Source: an uncultured Bacteroidota bacterium (lineage in GTDB: Bacteria > Bacteroidota > Bacteroidia > Chitinophagales > Chitinophagaceae). Taken from it: 6,115 nt of DNA. Within the stretch, counting starts at the first letter, position 1, and each line of letters opens with the position of its first letter. Below, one piece after another: positions 1-5,699 of the stretch. The position numbers and the translations under genes were made by a program. Below the pieces are notes generated by a model. That model was not told the origin of the DNA. It made no database searches and saw only the letters and a list, made by a program, of their open reading frames with translations. Where the stretch lies: NCBI GenBank assembly GCA_903825095.1, contig CAIJZF010000237.1, positions 1 through 6,115 of the forward strand. The letters run 5' to 3'.

Positions 1-272
1 GATAACTTCTTTCCTTCATCAATAGGAAAACTTTGTATAAAACCATTAGCACCCATGGCTTGTATACCTGCTTTTTGATATTGTGCTATAATATAGTCTA
101 CTGCTTTTTGTTCTCCTGGTGTTCCAGCACGACGACCTTCTAATTCATCACTCGCTAAAAATTTAATGTGGTTTTCTAAGTTTTGAATGAGCACTTTATC
201 AGCTCTTTTAAGCTTTTGAGCATTCAATAAAAAAGGGAATAAGACCACTAAGAACAAGGCAATACGGCGCAT
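1..272 (-). CDS. Secreted M28-family metallopeptidase (aminopeptidase-like), N-terminal part only
   Basis: This is the first 90 codons of a gene that starts at the ATG complementary to 270-272 and runs off the left edge. Residues 1-19 form a signal peptide: two Arg at positions 2-3, a hydrophobic core at 4-16, then Leu-Asn-Ala followed by Gln, with likely cleavage at Ala18/Gln19. Such ends are common in Bacteroidota exported proteins. The mature N-terminus carries HIKFLASDELEGRRAGTPG (about residues 35-53) followed by an amphipathic helix and a Gly-Ile. This matches the opening of M28 zinc peptidases that carry an inserted PA domain, which remove N-terminal amino acids from peptides outside the cytoplasm. 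The zinc ligands lie beyond the window, so catalytic competence cannot be checked. It is transcribed divergently from feoB. Assignment to M28 rests on this N-terminal motif only. Confidence 0.82.
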   Translation of the reverse strand, partial: MRRIALFLVVLFPFLLNAQKLKRADKVLIQNLENHIKFLASDELEGRRAGTPGEQKAVDYIIAQYQKAGIQAMGANGFIQSFPIDEGKKL

Positions 273-290
273 ATATATCTGATTGAGCCC

Positions 291-298
291 CAAAGTTA
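291..298 (-). promoter_or_regulatory. Candidate -7 promoter box for the M28 peptidase gene
   Basis: On the minus strand this reads TAACTTTG, a full match to the Bacteroidota -7 consensus TAnnTTTG. It lies 18 bp upstream of the start codon, implying a leader of roughly 12-15 nt. The best upstream TTTG (complement of 323-326) is separated by 24 bp, slightly more than the usual 17-23, so the -33 element is weak. Confidence 0.45.
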
Positions 299-336
299 AA
301 TAAAGCTATTAGCAAAACACAGCAAACTCTGAAATT

Positions 337-353
337 TGATATGATTTTTATCA
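337..353. promoter_or_regulatory. Inverted repeat TGATA-N7-TATCA, possible operator
   Basis: Within the divergent region between the M28 peptidase and feoB, TGATA (337-341) and TATCA (349-353) form a perfect 5-bp inverted repeat. A second, shifted symmetry, ATGAT-N4-ATCAT, lies at 341-354. The half-site resembles the GATA/TATC core of Fur-type boxes, but the total length is 17 instead of 15 and the inner bases do not fit. It sits about 55 bp upstream of the feoB -7 box. A metal-responsive role is inference from position next to an iron transporter. Confidence 0.2.
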
Positions 354-408
354 TCTTTCCCGCTCTGCTCAATTTCTAATTTCGTAAGTCTAGCCCAATC
401 ATAAAACC

Positions 409-416
409 TAGCTTTG
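409..416 (+). promoter_or_regulatory. Candidate -7 promoter box for feoB
   Basis: TAGCTTTG matches TAnnTTTG exactly and ends 7 bp before the feoB ATG, so transcription would begin within a few bases of the start codon and the mRNA would be leaderless or nearly so. The -33 region is poor: the closest candidate, TTCG at 381-384, is 24 bp away. A weaker alternative -7 box, TAATTTCG at 377-384, would give a leader of about 35 nt. Confidence 0.4.
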
Positions 417-423
417 CGACCAC

Positions 424-2568
424 ATGAATGCCGGTATACATATTGCATTAGTGGGCAACCCCAATAGCGGAAAAAGTTCTCTTTTTAACGCACTTACGGG
501 TATGCACCAAAAAGTGGGCAATTTTCCGGGCGTTACCGTAGACAAGAAAACAGGCCAAATGCAATTAGCAGGCCAGCCTACTACCCTTATTGATTTACCA
601 GGTACTTATAGTTTTTATCCCAAAAGAGAAGATGAGTGGGTAGCCTATAAAGTACTGATGGGTGTGGATGAAGAAGTAAAAACAGATTTAATATTACTTA
701 TTGCTGATGCAAGTAATTTAAAAAGAAACTTACTTTTTTGTAGTCAAATTATAGATTTAAAAATTCCGGTAGTATTAGCACTTACCATGAATGATTTGGC
801 TGCAAAAAAAGGAATTAAAATTGATATAGCAGGACTGCAAGAAGATTTAGGTATTCCAGTGGTAGCCGTTGACGCTAGAAAAAATAAAGGACTTACTGAA
901 TTAAAAACGGCTTTAACGAATATCATACAAACTACGCGATCAAAAAATCAGGAGAGTTTTATTGATAATAAAAAACTAGCGCCCGCTGCTATTGACGCTT
1001 TTAAAAAATTATATCCTACCCATAGCGATTATGCTGCGCTGCATTATTTAATGCATCATGAAACATTTCCTTTAGATAGAGAAATGCAACAAGAGATTGA
1101 GCAAATTGAAATTGACAACGATTTTAATCATACCAAAACCCAGGCACAGGAAATATTAGAACGCTATAGTCATATTAGTGAAATAATGAAAACGAGGGTG
1201 ACTACCCCCGACCCAACTGCCAATAAAAAAAGATCTGAAAAATTAGATTCTATTTTTTTACATCGTGTGGGCGGTTATGCTATTTTACTTTCTGTATTGT
1301 TTGTTTTATTTCAATCGGTTTTTTGGATGGCGAAATTTCCCATGGATGGCATTGAATGGATATTTACCCATTTGACTACTTATTTAAACTCAGTGCTACC
1401 GGGTGTTTGGTGGGAGGATTTACTAGTGAATGGACTAGTAGCGGGTATTGGAGGCATTGTGGTATTTGTACCGCAAATCATGATTTTGTTTGGACTCATT
1501 ACTTTATTAGAAGACACTGGTTATATGGCGCGAATTAGTTTTTTAAGCGATAAGCTTATGCGCAAAGCAGGTTTAAATGGAAAGAGTGTCATGCCCATGA
1601 TTAGTGGTTTTGCATGTGCAGTGCCTGCTATTATGAGTGCCAGAAATATTGAAAATAAAAAAGAGCGACTTCTTACTATTATGGTAACGCCTTTTATGAG
1701 TTGCAGTGCAAGACTTCCGGTGTATACTATTTTAATATCGCTGGTGATAGATGATAGAATGTACTTTGGTTTTTTAAGTTTACAAGGACTGGTGATGATG
1801 GGATTATACTTAATGGGTATAGTGATGGCCCTTTTAGCAAGTACGGTTTTAAAATGGTTTATAAATATTAAAGAGAAAAGTTATTTTATATTAGAGCTAC
1901 CTGTCTACCGCGCGCCTCGTTGGAAAAATGTGGGCACTACCATGATACAGAAAGCAGGCATATTTGTAAGAGATGCAGGTAAGGTGATTATAGTAATTAG
2001 TATACTCTTATGGTTTTTGAGTAGTTATGGACCTTCTGCTCCTATGCAAAAAATTAATGAAAATTATGCAGCGCAAAAATTAGTGCTTGCAAATAATCAA
2101 ACCCTGCAATCAAATACTGAAAACACAAAGACGCTTAAGCAAATAGAAAAGCAGTATAGTAGTGAAAAACTAGAAAACTCTTATGCAGGCATTTTAGGAA
2201 AAAAATTAGAACCATTGATTGCGCCCATGGGCTTTGATTGGAAAATAGGTATTGCCCTTGTTACTTCTTTTGCAGCAAGAGAAGTATTTGTGGGCACCAT
2301 GGCCACTTTATATAGTGTGGAGGAATCGGATAATAGCTCACTGAGAGAAAAACTAAAAGCGGCGGTAAGGCCTGATGGAACACCGGTGTATAGTTTAGCA
2401 GCAGCTTTATCTTTAATGGTTTTTTATGTATTAGCCATGCAGTGTATGAGTACCCTGGCTGTAGTGAAAAGAGAAACGCAAAGTTGGAAATGGCCCACCG
2501 TTCAATTTTTTATGATGACGGGGCTTGCTTATTTAATGAGTTGGTCGGTGTATGTAATTGCGAAATAA
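424..2568 (+). CDS. feoB: Ferrous iron transport protein B (FeoB)
   Basis: FeoB is the inner-membrane Fe(II) importer with a cytosolic GTPase domain. The 714-residue length is usual. The N-terminal G domain shows G1 GNPNSGKS (11-18), the G2 Thr38 in GVTVDKKTG, and G3 DLPG (57-60). The G4 position reads TMND (121-124) where most FeoB have NxxD, and G5 reads VDARKNKG with Asp for the usual Ser. The linker (about 175-275) is helical and charged. Gate segments follow: GFACAVPAIMSAR (395-407) and SCSARLPVY (426-434), each with its conserved Cys, then FAAREVFVGTM (616-626) and MQCMSTLAVVKRET (672-685). Hydrophobic helices lie near 283-303, 336-362, 412-440, 447-479, 518-535, 604-625, 655-680 and 692-711. 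A hydrophilic loop spans about 540-590. The start is fixed by G1 at residue 11. No feoA or feoC is adjacent, and no FeoA-like or Cys-rich extension is fused. Confidence 0.96.
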   Translation: MNAGIHIALVGNPNSGKSSLFNALTGMHQKVGNFPGVTVDKKTGQMQLAGQPTTLIDLPGTYSFYPKREDEWVAYKVLMGVDEEVKTDLILLIADASNLKRNLLFCSQIIDLKIPVVLALTMNDLAAKKGIKIDIAGLQEDLGIPVVAVDARKNKGLTELKTALTNIIQTTRSKNQESFIDNKKLAPAAIDAFKKLYPTHSDYAALHYLMHHETFPLDREMQQEIEQIEIDNDFNHTKTQAQEILERYSHISEIMKTRVTTPDPTANKKRSEKLDSIFLHRVGGYAILLSVLFVLFQSVFWMAKFPMDGIEWIFTHLTTYLNSVLPGVWWEDLLVNGLVAGIGGIVVFVPQIMILFGLITLLEDTGYMARISFLSDKLMRKAGLNGKSVMPMISGFACAVPAIMSARNIENKKERLLTIMVTPFMSCSARLPVYTILISLVIDDRMYFGFLSLQGLVMMGLYLMGIVMALLASTVLKWFINIKEKSYFILELPVYRAPRWKNVGTTMIQKAGIFVRDAGKVIIVISILLWFLSSYGPSAPMQKINENYAAQKLVLANNQTLQSNTENTKTLKQIEKQYSSEKLENSYAGILGKKLEPLIAPMGFDWKIGIALVTSFAAREVFVGTMATLYSVEESDNSSLREKLKAAVRPDGTPVYSLAAALSLMVFYVLAMQCMSTLAVVKRETQSWKWPTVQFFMMTGLAYLMSWSVYVIAK

Positions 2569-2619
2569 TCGCTTGAAATAATTACCTATTAAAAGCTAAT
2601 TTTAAAAAAGATAATTTTC

Positions 2620-3378
2620 TTACCTGCTTTTTACTTCCTCAAAAGCTTCATCATAGTCGGCACGAATAGTACCCATCATTCTATCCCAAATAAGAAAGTA
2701 CAAACCATAATTGCCCTTGAAATATTTATGGTGTTGGTTGTGGTTGACAGAAGTGTTCACCCATTTGCCTATCATACTTTTACTGAAACCTTTTGGATAT
2801 AATTCCCAGCCTAAATGGCCGTAAATATTATACATAATAGAAAGTAAAAAGAAAATAATTATATGCGTTGTATGCACTGGAATGGTAAATAAGAAAACGA
2901 CAAAAATACCTACTTCCACAATAGATTCTAAAGGATGAAAGGCATAAGCAGCCCAGGGCGAAGGGTTGGTGGACTTATGATGCACTAAATGCATAATATT
3001 AAAAAGAGACTTATGATGCATAATACGGTGTGTCCAATAAAAATAAGTATCGTGCATGATAAACATAATAGGATAGGCTAAAAAATAATAGAACCAGCCG
3101 TAATCACTAATATTATTGTATATAGTAGTATGGGGCTTCATTGCAGGGTTTGCAATAAAAAATAATGGAATGAAACCAAAAATTAAAATAGTAATTGTAC
3201 TGTAGAATATTTCACGCAGGTAGTCGGAGTTCTTAGGAAAAAGGGATTGTATTTTTTTATGTAGAATCTTATTTTTAAGTACCACATAAAATAATAAGAA
3301 AACGGCGCCAGCTATTAAATAATACCTGCTGCCAATTCTTTGCAAAAAGAAAAAATATTTTTGAAAATCAAAAGCCAT
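2620..3378 (-). CDS. Sterol desaturase / fatty acid hydroxylase superfamily protein (membrane di-iron)
   Basis: This 252-residue integral membrane protein belongs to the fatty acid hydroxylase superfamily, whose members use a His-coordinated di-iron centre and O2 to hydroxylate or desaturate lipids, sterols or carotenoids. Three His boxes are visible: His109-Asp...WTHRIMHH (His117, 121, 122), HLVHH (His130, 133, 134) and NHNQHH (His213, 216, 217). Further His occur at 148 (in AFHPLE) and 188 (in YGHLGW), as in the family. Hydrophobic segments lie near 17-35, 58-76, 94-110 and 152-187, leaving the His boxes on the cytoplasmic side. The substrate cannot be read from the sequence. It begins 47 bp after the peroxiredoxin stop on the same strand, so cotranscription is plausible, although a possible promoter of its own is present. 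Its 3' end faces feoB across 51 bp. The ATG is the only sensible start. Confidence 0.88.
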   Translation of the reverse strand: MAFDFQKYFFFLQRIGSRYYLIAGAVFLLFYVVLKNKILHKKIQSLFPKNSDYLREIFYSTITILIFGFIPLFFIANPAMKPHTTIYNNISDYGWFYYFLAYPIMFIMHDTYFYWTHRIMHHKSLFNIMHLVHHKSTNPSPWAAYAFHPLESIVEVGIFVVFLFTIPVHTTHIIIFFLLSIMYNIYGHLGWELYPKGFSKSMIGKWVNTSVNHNQHHKYFKGNYGLYFLIWDRMMGTIRADYDEAFEEVKSR

Positions 3379-3401
3379 AACTAATAGTAAATATTGGACT
3401 G

Positions 3402-3432
3402 CAAATTAGCTAAAGAATTGGAGGATTACCAA
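3402..3432 (-). promoter_or_regulatory. Possible promoter for the fatty acid hydroxylase gene
   Basis: On the minus strand TTG (complement of 3430-3432) is followed after 21 bp by TAATTTG (complement of 3402-3408), one base short of the TAnnTTTG consensus. It overlaps the end of the peroxiredoxin gene and would give a leader of about 18 nt. This could be an internal promoter that supplements readthrough from upstream. Confidence 0.25.
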
Positions 3433-3890
3433 CCACTAATAGCTAAAATTTCTTTCGTGTGGTCCTTCGTATCAGGCTTATCAATAATATGTCTAACCAT
3501 TCCTGCTTCATCAATCAAAAAGGTTGTACGAGTGGTGCCCATATAAGTGCGGCCCATAAATTTCTTCTGGCCCCATAAATTGTATTTGTCTACTATTTTC
3601 TTGTCCTCGTCGGCTATTAAAGAAAAAGGAAGTTCGTATTTAGCAATAAACTTCTCATGCGACTTCACCGAGTCCACGCTAATCCCTAAAATTTGTAACC
3701 CTTTCTTTTGCAAGGCTTTATAATTATCGCGCAGATTGCAAGCTTGCGCTGTACATCCTGGAGTGTCGTCTTTTGGATAGAAATAAAGGACAAGCTTTTG
3801 CCCCTTAAAATCGGCTATAGAAACTGTATTACCGTGCTGATCAACGCCTTTAAAGGCCGGCGCTTTAGAACCTTCTTTAATAACTGCCAT
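3426..3890 (-). CDS. bcp: Thiol peroxidase, Bcp/PrxQ-type peroxiredoxin
   Basis: This 154-residue cytosolic peroxiredoxin reduces hydrogen peroxide and organic hydroperoxides, normally recycled by thioredoxin. Length is typical for Bcp/PrxQ. The active-site loop YPKDDTPGCTAQAC has Thr43, Pro44 and peroxidatic Cys46. The resolving Cys51 sits five residues later in the same helix, the arrangement of the helix-2 type of atypical 2-Cys PrxQ. Arg121 in TTRTTFLID supplies the conserved active-site arginine. FYPKDDTPGC follows the beta strand KLVLYF (32-37), and ISVDS (70-74) is the usual next strand. No signal peptide is present. It lies upstream of the fatty acid hydroxylase gene on the same strand with a 47-bp gap, and divergent from carB. 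The start is supported by alignment of GSKAPAF near residue 7 with the family N-terminus. Function is confident; the physiological peroxide is not visible. Confidence 0.95.
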   Translation of the reverse strand: MAVIKEGSKAPAFKGVDQHGNTVSIADFKGQKLVLYFYPKDDTPGCTAQACNLRDNYKALQKKGLQILGISVDSVKSHEKFIAKYELPFSLIADEDKKIVDKYNLWGQKKFMGRTYMGTTRTTFLIDEAGMVRHIIDKPDTKDHTKEILAISGW

Positions 3891-3928
3891 ATACTTGAAT
3901 TGGCGGTGAAGATAGCATTTAAAAAGGA

Positions 3929-3958
3929 CAAAAATGTTTAGGCTTAAAATGGGGCAAA
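3929..3958 (-). promoter_or_regulatory. Candidate promoter for bcp
   Basis: On the minus strand TTTG (complement of 3955-3958) is followed after 18 bp by CATTTTTG (complement of 3929-3936), which matches the -7 consensus TAnnTTTG at all but its first base. Spacing is within the Bacteroidota range. The leader would be about 32 nt and shows no Shine-Dalgarno sequence. Confidence 0.4.
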
Positions 3959-3970
3959 TTCAGGCAAATT
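3953..3970 (+). repeat. Direct repeat GGCAAATT x2 in the bcp/carB intergenic region
   Basis: GGCAAATT occurs at 3953-3960 and again at 3963-3970, exactly 10 bp apart, about one helical turn. It lies immediately upstream of the carB promoter candidate, and the first copy overlaps the bcp -33 element. Such phasing is compatible with a tandem protein-binding site affecting both genes, but chance is not excluded in AT-rich DNA. Confidence 0.3.
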
Positions 3971-3999
3971 TTTGTAGGTTTGCGCAATTTATATTTTTG
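3971..3999 (+). promoter_or_regulatory. Candidate promoter(s) for carB
   Basis: TTTG (3971-3974), a 17-bp spacer and TATTTTTG (3992-3999) match the Bacteroidota -33/-7 pattern. A second exact -7 match, TAGGTTTG, lies at 3975-3982 but lacks a good -33 element. The first predicts transcription starting at or within a few bases of the ATG at 4006; the second gives a leader of about 18 nt. Either would start transcription downstream of the alternative ATG at 3934. Confidence 0.5.
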
Positions 4000-4005
4000 T
4001 ACGCT

Positions 4006-5652
4006 ATGCCAAAAGACAATACCCTCAAAACGATCTTAATTGTAGGTTCTGGCCCCATTATTATTGGTCAAGCCTGCGAGTTTGATTACTCAGGATCACA
4101 AGCAGCCCGCTCTTTAAGAGAGGAAGGCATTAAGGTTATCCTTATTAATAGTAATCCGGCAACCATCATGACCGATCCAATGATGGCCGATAAAGTATAT
4201 CTATTGCCATTGACTATTGAAAGCATTGAACAAATCTTACAAGAAAATCAAATTGATGCCGTGCTTCCTACGATGGGCGGACAAACTGCATTGAACTTAT
4301 GTAAGGAAGCAGATGAAATTGGTTTATGGAAACAATACAATTGTAGAATGATTGGTGTGGATGTGGCTGCGATTGATTTAGCAGAAGATAGAGAACAGTT
4401 CAGACAATTGATGGTAAAAATTGGTATTGCAGTGGCTCCTAGTAGAGTTGCCAATAGTTTTTTAGAAGGAAAAGAATTTGCGCAAGTAATAGGATTCCCA
4501 TTAGTAATACGTCCTTCATTTACCTTAGGTGGAACCGGTGGAGGATTTGTGCATGACGCTTCTGAATTAGATGCGGCATTAGAGAAAGGTTTGAAAGCCT
4601 CTCCTATTCACGAAGTATTAGTAGAGAAAGCAGTATTAGGTTGGAAAGAATATGAATTAGAATTATTAAGAGACCAAGCAGATAATGTAGTAATTATTTG
4701 TACTGTAGAAAACCTGGATCCCATGGGTGTGCATACAGGAGATTCTATCACCGTAGCGCCTGCCATGACTTTGAGCGATACTTCTTTTCAAGACATGCGT
4801 AACAAAGCCATGCTCATGATGCGTAGTTTAGGAAATTTTGCAGGAGGATGTAATGTGCAGTTTGCACAAAATCCGGTAACAGAAGAATTAATTGCAGTGG
4901 AAATTAATCCAAGGGTATCACGTTCATCAGCACTTGCATCAAAAGCCACTGGTTATCCTATTGCAAAAATTGCAGCGAAACTAGCTATTGGTTATAGATT
5001 AGATGAATTAAAAAATCAAATCACACAAACTACTTCAGCTTATTTTGAACCAGCATTAGATTATGTGATTGTAAAAATGCCAAGATGGAATTTTGATAAG
5101 TTCAAAGGTGCCAACGATACCTTAGGATTACAAATGAAAAGTGTGGGTGAAGTAATGGCCATTGGAAGAAGCTTTACTGAAGCCATTCAAAAAGCTTGTC
5201 AATCTTTAGAGAATGAAGCCATTGGTTTAGGCTATTATGGAAAGAGTTTAATGAAGAATGAGGAATTGATGGAATACATCAAAGTTCCAAAATGGGATCG
5301 CATATTTAGAATTAAAGATGCGCTTATGCAAGGATCTACAGTGCGTTCTATTGCAGCAGCCACGGGCATTGACAACTGGTTTTTATATCAAATAAGAATC
5401 ATCTGCAATGTTGAAAAAGAATTAATGAAGCATTCTCTTGAAACTATTACCATAGAATTAATGAAAGAAGCCAAGCAACATGGCTTTAGTGATATGCAAA
5501 TTTCTAAACTACTAACAGGCAATACCAATGACGATGCGGTCTATGAAAAAAGAAAGGCTTGGGGTATTACAAGGGTTTACAAAATGGTAGATACTTGTAG
5601 CGCCGAGTTTGAAGCGAAGACACCGTATTTTTATTCCACCTTTGAAAATTAA
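4006..5652 (+). CDS. carB: Carbamoyl-phosphate synthase large subunit, N-terminal half only (carboxyphosphate plus oligomerisation domains)
   Basis: This is the first half of CarB, which with CarA makes carbamoyl phosphate for pyrimidines and arginine. The 548 residues align without numbering shift to E. coli CarB over the whole ATP-grasp domain: Arg129, Arg169, His243, Gln285, Glu299, Asn301, Arg303 and Arg306 are all present. The P-loop-like GSGPIIIGQACEFDYSGSQA (15-34) and the Gly-rich GGTGGG (175-180) are also intact. The oligomerisation domain occupies about 400-545 and ends with VDTCSAEFEAKTPYFYSTFEN, then a TAA. E. coli CarB continues there with a second ATP-grasp domain and an allosteric domain, about 525 more residues; nothing like them follows in any frame. 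I chose the ATG at 4006 because MPKDNTLKTILIVGSGP matches the family N-terminus. An in-frame ATG at 3934 would add 24 unconserved residues and lies upstream of the promoter boxes. Confidence 0.9.
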   Translation: MPKDNTLKTILIVGSGPIIIGQACEFDYSGSQAARSLREEGIKVILINSNPATIMTDPMMADKVYLLPLTIESIEQILQENQIDAVLPTMGGQTALNLCKEADEIGLWKQYNCRMIGVDVAAIDLAEDREQFRQLMVKIGIAVAPSRVANSFLEGKEFAQVIGFPLVIRPSFTLGGTGGGFVHDASELDAALEKGLKASPIHEVLVEKAVLGWKEYELELLRDQADNVVIICTVENLDPMGVHTGDSITVAPAMTLSDTSFQDMRNKAMLMMRSLGNFAGGCNVQFAQNPVTEELIAVEINPRVSRSSALASKATGYPIAKIAAKLAIGYRLDELKNQITQTTSAYFEPALDYVIVKMPRWNFDKFKGANDTLGLQMKSVGEVMAIGRSFTEAIQKACQSLENEAIGLGYYGKSLMKNEELMEYIKVPKWDRIFRIKDALMQGSTVRSIAAATGIDNWFLYQIRIICNVEKELMKHSLETITIELMKEAKQHGFSDMQISKLLTGNTNDDAVYEKRKAWGITRVYKMVDTCSAEFEAKTPYFYSTFEN

Positions 5653-5699
5653 TTCAACCCACCGAATTCTATACAACTAATTAAAGAAAACTAAATACT

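Noticed and set aside
744..926. Short open frame antisense to feoB
   Set aside because: It is a shadow of the FeoB G domain coding sequence with no independent evidence. The same applies to the plus-strand frame at 1356-1538.
2569..2619. Bidirectional terminator between the convergent feoB and hydroxylase genes
   Set aside because: The 51 bp are AT-rich with runs of A and T, but I find no GC-containing hairpin stem of useful length followed by a U tract.
3708..3941. Open frame of 77 codons on the plus strand
   Set aside because: It lies antisense to the strongly supported bcp gene, and its product has no recognisable features.
3934..4005. Longer carB start at an upstream in-frame ATG (3934), adding 24 residues
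   Set aside because: The extension has no counterpart at CarB N-termini, and both promoter candidates lie downstream of that ATG. Family alignment begins at the ATG at 4006.
4248..4454. Short open frame antisense to carB, and another at 5681-5923 antisense to the transketolase gene
   Set aside because: Both lie opposite conserved coding sequence, lack recognisable protein features, and arise from its codon pattern.
5653..5699. Frameshifted continuation of carB after its stop
   Set aside because: Reading the gap and the start of the next gene in the other frames gives nothing resembling the start of the second ATP-grasp domain, so a simple frameshift or single false stop does not explain the truncation.
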